A stretch of DNA of 64,000 bases from an uncultured Odoribacter sp. GTDB lineage: Bacteria > Bacteroidota > Bacteroidia > Bacteroidales > Marinifilaceae. The stretch spans positions 62,001 to 126,000 of the forward strand of contig CAJTPD010000009.1 in the NCBI GenBank assembly GCA_910578105.1, read 5' to 3'. Shown here one piece after another: positions 29,058 to 38,200 of the stretch. A model generated the notes under the pieces. It made no database searches. It saw nothing but the letters and a program-made list of their open reading frames with translations, and was not told the origin of the DNA. A program made the position numbers and the translations under genes. Position 1 is the stretch's first letter; the number at the start of each line of letters is the position of its first letter.

Positions 29058-29981
29058 ATGGATGTAGTGGTAGAAAATCTAACAAAATCTTTTGGTCTGC
29101 AAAAAGCCGTTGATTCAGTAAATTTCACCGTAAAAAAAGGTGAAATTTTAGGTTTTCTGGGGCCGAACGGAGCCGGTAAAACCACCACAATGAAAATTAT
29201 GTCCTGTTTTTTGTATCCCGACTATGGAAACATCTGTTTTGACAAATACTCTATCCACAAACACGCCTATAAAATCAAACAACTGATTGGATACCTGCCG
29301 GAACACAATCCACTTTACGAAGAAATGAATGTTATCGATTTTCTGAATTTTATAGCCAGAATTCACAACATTCCCACTTATAAAATCATTCCCCGCATCA
29401 TGGATATGATCCGGTTATGCGGCCTGGATAATGAAAAACACAAAAACATCCGCGAATTATCCAAAGGCTACCGCCAACGGGTAGGCTTAGCCCAAGCACT
29501 TATCCACGACCCGGAAGTCGTGATTCTGGATGAACCAACTACCGGCTTAGACCCGAATCAAATCATTGAAATCAGGGAATTGATTAAAAATATAGGAAAA
29601 GAAAAAACAGTAATCATGAGTTCTCACATCCTGGCTGAAATAGAAGCAACCTGCGACCGGGTACTTATCATCAACAAAGGAAAAATTGTCGCCAATGGAA
29701 CTTCCGCTGAACTACGCAAAAAATCAAATACAGACAAATTACTCAAAATCCATATTATAGGAGCCGAAAATCCCGACATCTACAAAGCATTAGCCACTCT
29801 CCCGGGCATAGCAAACATTCTCCCCACTGAAAATAATTATTTCAATATACAATGCTGCCGCGAAATAAATATTGAAAAAACAATTTTCGAACTATGCCAC
29901 CAAAATAACTGGTACATTGGAGAAATGACCCCTATAGAAACACGCCTGGAAGACATATTCCGTCAGGTAACTCAAAATTAA
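29058..29981 (+). CDS. gldA: ABC transporter ATPase GldA
   Basis: A 307-residue ATP-binding subunit. It has Walker A GPNGAGKTTT, the Q-loop region GYLPEHNPLY, the ABC signature LSKGYRQRVGLAQAL (a LSKGY variant of LSGGQ), Walker B VVILDEPTTGLDP and the switch His in SSHILAE. The C-terminal extension (about residues 225-307) is typical of GldA. Together with GldF and GldG it forms a Bacteroidota-specific ABC complex linked to gliding motility in Flavobacterium. Non-gliding Bacteroidales also have it, where its substrate is unknown. First gene of gldA-gldF-gldG. Confidence 0.88.
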   Translation: MDVVVENLTKSFGLQKAVDSVNFTVKKGEILGFLGPNGAGKTTTMKIMSCFLYPDYGNICFDKYSIHKHAYKIKQLIGYLPEHNPLYEEMNVIDFLNFIARIHNIPTYKIIPRIMDMIRLCGLDNEKHKNIRELSKGYRQRVGLAQALIHDPEVVILDEPTTGLDPNQIIEIRELIKNIGKEKTVIMSSHILAEIEATCDRVLIINKGKIVANGTSAELRKKSNTDKLLKIHIIGAENPDIYKALATLPGIANILPTENNYFNIQCCREINIEKTIFELCHQNNWYIGEMTPIETRLEDIFRQVTQN

Positions 29982-29988
29982 ACAAACT

Positions 29989-30711
29989 ATGGGAACCATA
30001 AAAATTCTTATAAAAAAAGAATTAAGTATACACTTCAATTCCTGGAGCATATATATCGGATATATTGTATTCTTTTGCATTTGCGGATTTTACACCTGGT
30101 TTTCCGGTAACAATCTATTCTATATAGGGCAAGCAACCATGATGCCGGTATTTATTATTATCAACTGGACCCAGTTTTTCTTTATCCCGGCATTAACTAT
30201 GCGAGCCATTGCCGAAGAAAAGAGAAACGGAACCATTGAACTCATGCTGACAAAACCAATAAAAACATCAGAACTGCTCAGCGGGAAATTCCTCTCCAAT
30301 TTAATCATAACAATGATAGCCCTCCTCCTGACAATACCCTACTACATCACGATTTCCATGTTGGGAGTAGTAGACCACGGTGCCGTATTCCTCGGATATT
30401 TAGGCCTCATTTGTATGAATGCCTGTTACATCAGTATTGGTATATTTTCGTCGGCACTATCCCGGACTGCCATAACTGCCTTCTTCATTAGTTTTGGTAT
30501 CGGACTCTGTTTCCAACTATTATTCGGAATGCTATCAGAACAAATAGGAAACGGCTTTATGGCCACTTTCTTTAGTTATCTGTCTATGGAAGAACATTTT
30601 GATACTCTTTCCCGGGGTATTTTTGATTCAAGGGATATGATTTACTTTTGCTCAATAAGTGCAATATTTCTCACGCTCGCAAAATTTTTCATTTGTAAAA
30701 GCAGATTTTGA
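29989..30711 (+). CDS. gldF: ABC transporter permease GldF
   Basis: A 240-residue ABC-2 type permease with six hydrophobic segments (about residues 18-40, 55-75, 100-125, 135-160, 165-190 and 218-238). The conserved cytoplasmic MRAIAEEKRNGTIELMLTKPI motif lies before the third. It starts 7 nt after gldA and is followed 31 nt later by gldG, fitting an obligate ATPase/permease/auxiliary unit. Confidence 0.87.
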   Translation: MGTIKILIKKELSIHFNSWSIYIGYIVFFCICGFYTWFSGNNLFYIGQATMMPVFIIINWTQFFFIPALTMRAIAEEKRNGTIELMLTKPIKTSELLSGKFLSNLIITMIALLLTIPYYITISMLGVVDHGAVFLGYLGLICMNACYISIGIFSSALSRTAITAFFISFGIGLCFQLLFGMLSEQIGNGFMATFFSYLSMEEHFDTLSRGIFDSRDMIYFCSISAIFLTLAKFFICKSRF

Positions 30712-30742
30712 TAAAATGATACCCCTTACCAAATGAAAGTTT

Positions 30743-32230
30743 ATGAAGAAAATTATAAAAAACATTATATATACTCTGAGTGTTGTACTTTTAATCAACA
30801 CCATTTCCTGCTTCATTTTTTTCCGGTGGGATTTTACAGCCAACAAACGTTACTCTCTTGGAAAAGTCAGTAAAAATATCATACAGAAAAACCAGGAGCC
30901 TGTCACTGTCGACTTTTATGTAACAGAAGACCTGCCCCAAAACATGCAAAAATTAGCCAAGGAATTCCATGCCTTACTGAAAGAATACAAATCACTGAGC
31001 AACACCTATTTTACCATAAACATTATTCATCCGGACACACCCGAAAAAGAATTAAAAGCTACCCAAGCAGGCATTGATGTCTTTTTTCAGGAAATCCGGG
31101 AAAAAGACCTGGAAAAAGTACAACGTATATTCATGGGAGCAGTGTTTCACGTCGGGAAAAAACAGGCGGTTATTCCCAGAATAACCTTTGAAACACCCCT
31201 TGAATACCGGATTACAAGCCTTTTCAAACAGGTATCCGACACTCTGAAACCAACTGTCGGTCTTGTCCGCGGACACAGAGAATCCACACTCACCCACATT
31301 CCTCAGTTTATCAATGAACTTTCACACTTGACTGAAATACAATTTGTAGACCTGAACCACTCTCCCGACAAATATAATGTTATATGTATTATTGACCCCA
31401 AAGACAACTTTTCCGCTTACGAACTGGAACAATTAGAAAAATACCTGGCGAAAGGGGGAAGGCTTTTTATTGCCCTGAACCATGCCATCGGGCAATTGGG
31501 CGACCGGAACAACGGTTTTATTAACCCGACCGGCATTGAAGATTTGCTCGAAAAAAAAGGTTTGAAAATAAAATACGATTTCGTTGTCGACAATAATTGC
31601 GGAACAATTGCCATCAACCAACAATACGGATACATCAACTTTCAAAGCAACATTAGTTTTCCTTATGTACCCATTATTACCAATTTCAGCAAACACACCA
31701 TCACACAGGGATTAAAATCTCTACTTTTACCTTTTGCCAGCAGCATAGAACAAATTAAAACCTCCAGCGCCTATATTTTCACACCTTTGGCCAAAACTTC
31801 CTCCATATCAGGGATACAACAGGCTCCTGTATTTTTCGATTTTCAGAAACAATGGACCCAGAAAGATTTCAATCACCCCCACAATACGGTAGCAGCCCTG
31901 CTTACAAACGAAGACAACAATAGTTCAATTGTAACAATTACAGATGCAGACTTCATCAGCGATGACATCGTTTCCTCCTGCGCTACAGATAATATAAAAT
32001 TTGCTGTAAATTCTATTGAATGGCTGGCAGACAATTCCGGACTGATACAACTAAGAAATAAATTTACCACCTTTTCATTCCTGGAACCGGTAAACAATCA
32101 CACCAAAGAATTTCTGAAATATCTGAATTTCTTATTGCCGATTGTGCTGATTATTTCCGGTATCCTGATACATTACAGACAACAACAAAAAAAACGGCTC
32201 AATCGTTCCCGCCCCGGGAATCTGGACTAA
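30743..32230 (+). CDS. gldG: Gliding-motility-associated ABC auxiliary protein GldG
   Basis: A 495-residue protein with one N-terminal TM (about residues 5-28) and the DFTANKRYSLGKVSKNII start of the ABC-type auxiliary (GldG/IFT52-like) domain. GLVRGHRES and the LEQYLAKGGRLFIALNHAI-type segment (here LEKYLAKGGRLF) follow, with a second TM close to the C-terminus (about 458-476). It probably forms an extracytoplasmic module of the GldAF transporter. Complete and in operon with gldA and gldF; it converges on dapA. Confidence 0.85.
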   Translation: MKKIIKNIIYTLSVVLLINTISCFIFFRWDFTANKRYSLGKVSKNIIQKNQEPVTVDFYVTEDLPQNMQKLAKEFHALLKEYKSLSNTYFTINIIHPDTPEKELKATQAGIDVFFQEIREKDLEKVQRIFMGAVFHVGKKQAVIPRITFETPLEYRITSLFKQVSDTLKPTVGLVRGHRESTLTHIPQFINELSHLTEIQFVDLNHSPDKYNVICIIDPKDNFSAYELEQLEKYLAKGGRLFIALNHAIGQLGDRNNGFINPTGIEDLLEKKGLKIKYDFVVDNNCGTIAINQQYGYINFQSNISFPYVPIITNFSKHTITQGLKSLLLPFASSIEQIKTSSAYIFTPLAKTSSISGIQQAPVFFDFQKQWTQKDFNHPHNTVAALLTNEDNNSSIVTITDADFISDDIVSSCATDNIKFAVNSIEWLADNSGLIQLRNKFTTFSFLEPVNNHTKEFLKYLNFLLPIVLIISGILIHYRQQQKKRLNRSRPGNLD

Positions 32231-32300
32231 GAATACACCCTTTAAATCTAAAAATAGTTACACTCCACCCCTCCATATACAATGACAATCACACAAAAAA

Positions 32301-33179
32301 TCAAAGGACCATTTCTTTTTTTATTTTTTCAAACAAAATCTCTGAAACAGGCGTCAAAGGCAATCTTAACTTATTACACCGGATAACACCCGCCGCATAT
32401 AGTGCTGCTTTTATACCTGCCGGATTGCCTTCTTCAAAAAGCAATTTACAAAAATCCGACAACCTCAAATGTAACTGCCGGGCATCAGCCCAATGCCCTT
32501 TTTTTACATGATTCACCAAAGCCGAACATTCCTGCGGCATAATATTCGCAAAAACAGAAATAACTCCGTCAAAACCCAGAGCCATCAAAGGCAAAACAAT
32601 CGCATCGTCCCCGGAAAAAACAAGCATATCCGGACGTTTTTGTTTAAGTATAGCTGTGGCCTGAGCAAAATCACCAGAAGCTTCTTTCAATGCAAATATA
32701 TCAGGACATTCAAGCGACAAACGGGCTATCGTCTCTGCTTTCATATTAACACCGGTCCTGCCAGGCACATTATACAAACACAAAGGCAACGGAGCAATCC
32801 CGGCTATCGTCTTGAAATGTTCATATAACCCTGCCTGGGTCGGCTTGTTATAAAAAGGAGTAATACTCAAAATCCCCTGACAGTCTTTCAACCAGTCTGC
32901 CTCTTCTATTTCACGGACAACTTCACTCGTATTATTACCGCCAATACCAGCCATAACAGGCAAACGTCCCCGGTTTGCTTCTGCAATAATACGTACAACC
33001 CGGGCTTTCTCTTCTCTGGATAAAGTAGCACTTTCCGCCGTAGTCCCCAAAGCCACCAAAAAATCAACCCCTCCTTCAATCACATGCTCAACCAAACACC
33101 GCAAAGATATTTCATCCACTTGCAGCTCCTCGTCAAAAGGAGTAACCAAAGCTACTCCGGTTCCGTCGAATCGTTTCAT
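32301..33179 (-). CDS. dapA: 4-hydroxy-tetrahydrodipicolinate synthase
   Basis: A 292-residue class I aldolase condensing aspartate semialdehyde with pyruvate in the DAP/lysine pathway. It has LGTTAESATLSREEK (an Ala where Gly is common in TTGES), YNVPGRTGVNM with the catalytic Tyr and Arg, and the Schiff-base lysine in FALKEASGDF. The YNVPGRTG block separates it from the related sialate lyase at 18751. It starts one base after the DUF6913 gene stops, so they are co-transcribed. Aspartate kinase and lysA of the same pathway are elsewhere in the window. Confidence 0.92.
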   Translation of the reverse strand: MKRFDGTGVALVTPFDEELQVDEISLRCLVEHVIEGGVDFLVALGTTAESATLSREEKARVVRIIAEANRGRLPVMAGIGGNNTSEVVREIEEADWLKDCQGILSITPFYNKPTQAGLYEHFKTIAGIAPLPLCLYNVPGRTGVNMKAETIARLSLECPDIFALKEASGDFAQATAILKQKRPDMLVFSGDDAIVLPLMALGFDGVISVFANIMPQECSALVNHVKKGHWADARQLHLRLSDFCKLLFEEGNPAGIKAALYAAGVIRCNKLRLPLTPVSEILFEKIKKEMVL

Positions 33180-33180
33180 A

Positions 33181-33702
33181 TTAAAACCTGTTTATTGCAG
33201 CCAATAACGCCGTCAGCTTTATTGCCAATTCCTGCTGATTATTCACCCCGTCAATGATAATTTCCCCAACAGCACCTTCCCTCTTCATGCCAACAATACA
33301 ATGTGCCTTTGAATTATTCAAAACAAACTGAGTCATCACATTAGAAACTGCAGTAAAATCTACCAGTAAATCATACTCTTTGGACAACTCTTTATACAAA
33401 CGTTCATTCTGAATCTTCCCGCCAAACCCCAATTCTTCATAACGGAAAACAACCAAATTATCGCTTTCTGTCACTTCAATACCAGCAGGAACAAAACATA
33501 ATTTTACAAATTTTACACCCGGCATCTTCTTCTTCAATATCTCAATACCAGCTTGAGGTTCCTCTCCTGCAGTATAAAACACAAGACATGTCTTGATTTC
33601 CTTCAACTCTTTATACGATATAGTCCTTCCGACCAACTCTGTACGCTTAGCCAAAGAATCTTCTTTGAAACGATAAAGGATATTATTTATAATCTTTTTC
33701 AT
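33181..33702 (-). CDS. DUF6913 family protein
   Basis: A 173-residue cytoplasmic protein starting MKKIINNILYRF, with no signal peptide. I place it in the DUF6913 family, which is Bacteroidota-restricted and has no assigned function. Features are a central FYTAGEEPQAGIEILKKKMP region and a late YDLLVDFTAVSNVMTQFVLNNSKAHCIVGMK segment resembling a small alpha/beta fold. It sits directly upstream of dapA with a single-base gap, so a link to DAP synthesis or cell-wall supply is possible but unproven. Confidence 0.7.
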   Translation of the reverse strand: MKKIINNILYRFKEDSLAKRTELVGRTISYKELKEIKTCLVFYTAGEEPQAGIEILKKKMPGVKFVKLCFVPAGIEVTESDNLVVFRYEELGFGGKIQNERLYKELSKEYDLLVDFTAVSNVMTQFVLNNSKAHCIVGMKREGAVGEIIIDGVNNQQELAIKLTALLAAINRF

Positions 33703-33808
33703 GACTGGAATTATTCTCCGGACAAAAATAATAATAAAATAATGAAACCCTCCTCTTTGTTATATCTTCTACAAAAAAACACTTAGCTTGAAAAAAAACA
33801 ACAAAACA

Positions 33809-33840
33809 CTTGCACAAAATATTATTTGTACATATCTTTG
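33809..33840 (+). promoter_or_regulatory. Promoter of tRNA-Arg
   Basis: CTTG (33809-33812), exactly 20 nt, then a perfect TATCTTTG (33833-33840), 23 nt before the tRNA 5' end. Confidence 0.75.
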
Positions 33841-33863
33841 CACCGCTTTAGAGATAAGACAAC

Positions 33864-33936
33864 GGACTCGTAGCTTAATGGATAGAGCACTTGGTTACGG
33901 CCCAAGAGGTTGTGGGTTCGACTCCCGCCGAGTTCA
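33864..33936 (+). tRNA. tRNA-Arg (anticodon ACG)
   Basis: A 73-nt cloverleaf. The acceptor stem GGACTCG/CGAGTTC (one G-T pair) carries discriminator A. The anticodon stem CTTGG/CCAAG encloses loop TTACGGC with anticodon ACG. The T stem GTGGG/CCCGC encloses loop TTCGACT. No CCA is encoded, as usual for Bacteroidetes. A strong promoter precedes it and a terminator follows. The integrase remnant just downstream suggests this tRNA was used as an integration site. Confidence 0.95.
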
Positions 33937-33962
33937 CGAAATCAACAAGCAAAACAAAGCAA

Positions 33963-34000
33963 ACTCCTGAAAATAAAGACTTTCAGGAGTTTTTCTTTTT
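33963..34000 (+). terminator. Terminator after tRNA-Arg
   Basis: A perfect 10-bp stem (ACTCCTGAAA 33963-33972, TTTCAGGAGT 33981-33990) with an 8-nt loop, then TTTTCTTTTT. Confidence 0.85.
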
Positions 34001-34045
34001 TCCCGACTTACCGAAAATACAGCAAAACGAAGCAGTAAAAACAGG

Positions 34046-34087
34046 TGAAATCGGTGGACTTTATTTCTCCCCGATTTCAGTCCACCG
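34046..34087. repeat. Interleaved inverted repeats (pseudoknot-type order) upstream of the integrase remnant
   Basis: TGAAATCGG (34046-34054) pairs with CCGATTTCA (34071-34079), and CGGTGGACT (34052-34060) pairs with AGTCCACCG (34079-34087). Both are perfect 9-bp repeats and the order is A-B-A'-B', so the two hairpins exclude each other or form a pseudoknot. It lies between the tRNA terminator and the integrase frame, which may make it a recombination or regulatory site of the lost element. Confidence 0.6.
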
Positions 34088-34133
34088 AATTGATTATTAT
34101 TCACTGTTTCTCAATATTTTGCAAAGCGTGTTT

Positions 34134-34175
34134 ACGACTAAGATAATTACTTTTAACCCGTTAAAATTTAGTCGT
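34134..34175. repeat. Nested inverted repeats abutting the integrase start codon
   Basis: ACGACTA (34134-34140)/TAGTCGT (34169-34175) encloses a second hairpin TTTTAAC (34151-34157)/GTTAAAA (34160-34166). The outer repeat ends directly at the ATG of the integrase remnant (34176). It could be an operator, an arm site or a translation-blocking hairpin. Confidence 0.6.
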
Positions 34176-34694
34176 ATGGAACGGAATTATTTTTCTATCC
34201 TCTTTTTCATCAAAAGGACAAAGCTGTTAAAGAACGGTGAAGCCCCTATTTGTTTACGTATCACAGTAAACGGGAAACGCGCAGAAGTACAAATAAAACG
34301 AAGCGTGGAAGTAAACAAATGGAACAGTCAAAAAGAATGTGCCACTGGCAGGGACAATAAAACGTTGGAATTGAACCACTACCTTGAAACAGTGCGTACC
34401 AAAATTCTAAGAATCCACCGCCAACTGGAACAAGACAACAAGCCCATTACGGCTGAAATTCTGAAACACCGTTATTACGGGGAAAGTGAAACCCCAAAAA
34501 TGTTACTGGAAGTTTTCAAAGAACATAACCAGAAATGCAGCGAATTAATCGGTAAAGATTATGTCCCGGCAACAGTCATGTACTACGAGCGCACCGCACG
34601 TTATCTGTCGGAATTTATAAAACAGAATCACCGCCTTTCGGATATTCCACTGAAAGACATTGACTATAACTTTATTCAAGAATTTGAGCATTTT
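34176..34694 (+). pseudogene. Tyrosine integrase, N-terminal remnant
   Basis: About 173 codons resembling the start of Bacteroides-type tyrosine recombinases. An Arm-DNA-binding domain (MERNYFSILFFIKRTKLLKNGEAPICLRITVNGKRAEV) is followed by the SAM-like core-binding domain (MYYERTARYLSEFI, LKDIDYNFIQEFEHF). Homology stops abruptly at about 34694. The catalytic domain with the R-H-R-Y residues is missing, although the frame happens to stay open to 35087 through unrelated repeat DNA. Located 240 nt after tRNA-Arg, it is best read as the scar of an integrated element. It cannot act as a recombinase. Confidence 0.75.
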
Positions 34695-34794
34695 AGGTTA
34701 GTAATTGTGATTTTGCCGACCACACAGACAGCCGGCGAAGTGAATATAGGTATTATTTATGAAAACGGCCCTACTTCAGAACGAAAACGTTTGA

Positions 34795-34971
34795 AATTGC
34801 TGCAAAATTCTTTCCCGCACGACGGTACGGGACAAGATTGCAGCATTCTTGCATGTTTCCGGAAAGAAAAAGACAAGATTGCTGCAATCCTTCAAAACAC
34901 CGGCCGGAAAATAATAAGATTGCTGCAATCTGTTTATCCGCGCTTTGGAATGAACGAGGATTGCAGCAATC
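34795..34971. repeat. Five-copy array of a 13-nt palindrome with exact 41-bp period
   Basis: Sites at 34795, 34836, 34877, 34918 and 34959, each 13 nt, vary around GATTGC[T/A]GCAATC. The third, fourth and fifth are perfect and the first two carry one to three changes. All start-to-start distances are 41 bp, with 28-nt spacers that differ in sequence. Each spacer has its own small dyad near the midpoint (for example TTTCCGGAAA at 34856-34865 and CCGGCCGG at 34900-34907). Since 41 is not divisible by 3, the array is not coding. Together with flanking sequence it fills the 34695-35010 gap, where I see no gene. Function unknown. Confidence 0.8.
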
Positions 34972-35010
34972 TTATTGCCCGCACTCCGGCGGGAAGATGG
35001 CATTGCCCCT

Positions 35011-35181
35011 TTATACCTTGCTCTTCACACTCCGTATCAGCAACAAACCATTCATCACCGTCACGCTTACATATTCCCCCTGCATAATCCCCGCCTCCCT
35101 CAACCACAACCCTTTCAGCCTTAAAAACGGCACTTCGCGTCGCCCCTCCTCCTTCAAAGGCCGGACTTTCAGATAACGCAC
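35011..35181 (-). pseudogene. SymE-like toxin frame without ATG start
   Basis: Read on the minus strand, this frame gives VRYLKVRPLKEEG, then VPFLRLKGLWLREAG, then an SVTVMNGLLLIR strand. That is the LRLxGxWLxxAG plus hydrophobic-strand pattern of SymE-family (SpoVT/AbrB-fold) type I toxins. About 56 residues can be read from a GTG at 35181. No ATG exists, and the frame is simply the continuation of the RND gene's frame after its TGA at 35224-35226. It may be a 5'-truncated remnant that became attached to the end of the RND operon, or a short GTG-started gene. The family match is by eye only. Confidence 0.5.
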
Positions 35182-35223
35182 TTCCGGCGTTTCCTTCCTG
35201 ACGCATGGGGACGGGGTTTTGCG

Positions 35224-38200
35224 TCACTTATTTTTATTGAATAAAAACGGCATCAATACCGGCATAAAAAACACCAAAGCAACGAGCGAAAACAGCAAAC
35301 CACCAATGGTGCCAATCGCAAATGAAAACCAAAACTCTTCCGCCTTAGGTCCATCTATCAGAAAGGGAACTAAACCGAGAACGGTGGACAAAATGGTTAA
35401 TAAAACTGCTATTATCTTGTAATTATAAGCTTTTACATAAAGCCAAACTAAACCAAGCCGATTCTGTCGCTTGATATTTCTGCTAACAAGACCATTATAC
35501 TCATTAATCACATAAATAGCCGCATTAACGACTAAACCACTCAACAAAACAAGTGATGCGAAACCGCCCGTCCCAAAATTTACTCCCGAAAAATAGAATG
35601 TCAGAAAAGTTCCTATAAATGAGATGGGTATCAATGAAATAATCACCAATGGCTGGCGGAAAGACTCAAACAAAACCGAACAGGTAAAAAAGATAATCAC
35701 AACAATCAATAAAATCAGCCAATACTGGGAACCCTTGTCGTCATACCAACCGAAACTCTCGTTGACAGTCCGGAAACCGACAGGCAAAACCGCATTCACC
35801 TCTTCGGTCGTCTGCTTGATAAATCTATCCGACAAATCATACGAACCCATAAAATTAAAAGCCACCTGAAGCGAATACTCCTGATTGGTTTTAGTGATTC
35901 GCGCGGCAGCGTTCCGCTTGCCGATTTCTCCGATATGAGCATAACACACCTGTCGCTCCCCTACAGCCAAGTGGCTATTCATTAAATGCCATACGTCAAA
36001 CTTATCCCGCTCCGAAGAATGATAGTCAATAGCAATCCGTTGATTCTTATTGCGATATACACCAACATTCCCTTCATTCATCAAAGCAGCCAAAGCCGAA
36101 TAACACTGCCGCAAATCCAGATTATTAAGAGCTATTTTTTCCATGTCGTATTTAATATACATCTCGGAACCAGCCTCATCATTGGATCGCCAGTAATCAG
36201 AACTCCCCAATTCTATTCCCACGTCATTTACCCGCCTGTTACTCTTGATTTTCTCCGCCACCATCTCAGCATACTTGTATAAACGGTCATAATTATAGCC
36301 GCTTAACCCGATACGGTGCGATTTACGCCCCAATCCCAACGAATTGGAAAATCCCCGCTCGCTAACTCCCGATGTCGTCCAATCCACACCACCAATCAGC
36401 AACGCTTCACGAATAACCTCCGATTCAAGGTGTTGGGGGAATGCCCCGTTTTTGTATTCATCGGCAAACTCCACTTCTATCGAACCGCTCTTACCTTCCA
36501 CGCGGGTCACAAAACGCTTTATCTCTTTAAACCCGGCTAAGAAACGATCCATTTGCCACATCTTTTGATTAAGTACTGCGGTATTATTCCCTTCGGTTAA
36601 TTGGGCCGAAATATAAAGTTTTACATTCCGCTCTTGTTGAGAAAAAGTACGTGACGAGTGCACCGACGAGAATAGTCGTAACGTTCCGCCAAGCATTTTC
36701 TCTAAAGGCTGACGCAAAGTTCCCTGATAAAAATTACTGCCAATGGTTTTATTATAAACCTCCTCATACCATTTTGTCTCCTGTTTCTCTCCCGTCCGGT
36801 AATAATAATCACTTTTCCCCAATTTTGCGGGCAACAGATGAATCGGTATGCCGAACGCAAGCAAGAAAATGGTGATATATATCCATTTTCTTTTTTGTGT
36901 AAAAACGATATAACGGGAATAAAACCGGCTCCACTTCACGGTTCGCTTCAAACGGCCATAACTTTTCTTCGGCCGGCAACGATACAAACCGTTACGCTCA
37001 ATTATCGCCGGAACAAAAAAGAGGGCTACAAACAACGCTACAACCAAATTGATAATAATAATCATGGAAAAATGATTCAATGCCCCCTTTACGTAATCGG
37101 GCATAAAAAAGACAATCACCAAAGAACCGATTGTGGTAAGCAGCGCAGCCAAAATAGCCAGAAAAGCACTTCGATTGTGGTAATAACTGTAATGATCGGC
37201 CATCACGATAACCGTATCTATCATGATACCGAACGAAACAGCAATCCCTGCCAACGAAATCAAATTCAATTCAACATCAAACAAGTAGTAAAAAATAACG
37301 GATATCAACACGTTGGCAAACAAGGAAAGGGCAATGACAGAAAGATAGCGTCCGCTTCGGCTGACAATCCAGACAAACAGGAACAATATCACCAAGGATA
37401 AAAAAGTACGCTTGATTAACTTCGCAAGCTCTTCCCTCACTTCTTTAGCCGCATCGTGAGTGAGAGTCACGTAAAACCCGTCCGTCAGATTTGCCTGAAT
37501 CTTTTCCATCCGTTTACGGAGTCCGGAAGACGCTTTAATAACACTCGTCTCCGTGTCTGCAGAAATACTCAAATAAATCGTATTAAGACCATTGATGCGG
37601 TAAAAACTGGTTTCTTGCCGCTTCTTGTAATCAAATTCAGCGATATCACTCAAGTAAACAATCTTACCGTCTACCGTCGCTATCGGAGTTTTACCAATAT
37701 CCGCACCTAATTGTTCCGTTTCCAATAATAAGGTGATACGTTCTTTATTCCCATCCCGAGCAATGCGGTCAACATCCCCGACAATAGAACGCTGCCCTAA
37801 AAAATTTTGAAGTCCCGATACAATGACATTGGACCCCAAACCGTATTTTTGCAATTCTGCCGGGTTATATTCGATATCCAAATAAAGCGGCATGGCACCC
37901 CCTACAGAAACATCCCGGACATAGTCAATTTGCGTGAGTTGAGGTTTAATATTACGTTCAACATAATCCTTTATATTAGCGGGATCCATATCGGCGTTAA
38001 TGATATAGGATAAAACCTGTTGCGTGTTCTTCTTCAAACCGTTATCGATATTTCCGCCTTGCAAATAAAGGTGGCCTGCCCCCTCCGGCAACTTTCCGGC
38101 CATCTGTTTCAACAAAGATGATATTTCAAAACGCACAGCCGATACATTGACTTTCTCCTTTAGCACAACAGTTACACTTCCGCTTCCCCGTGACGACATG

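Noticed and set aside
29058..32230. Evidence of gliding motility
   Set aside because: gldAFG alone occur in many non-gliding Bacteroidales; no other gliding or type 9 secretion genes are in the window.
33911..33936. Duplicated tRNA 3' end as an att site pair
   Set aside because: I looked for a second copy of the T-arm/acceptor sequence further right and saw none in this window.
34795..34971. CRISPR array
   Set aside because: Regular repeats with unique spacers, but the repeat is only 13 nt, the spacers carry their own dyads, and no cas genes are near.
34695..35087. C-terminal extension of the integrase frame
   Set aside because: The frame stays open by chance through the 41-bp array, which is not a multiple of three and is read in changing frames; no integrase catalytic motif appears.
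34934..35227. 97-codon minus-strand frame
   Set aside because: Gly/Ala/Glu-rich translation without family pattern; the neighbouring frame gives a SymE-like sequence instead.
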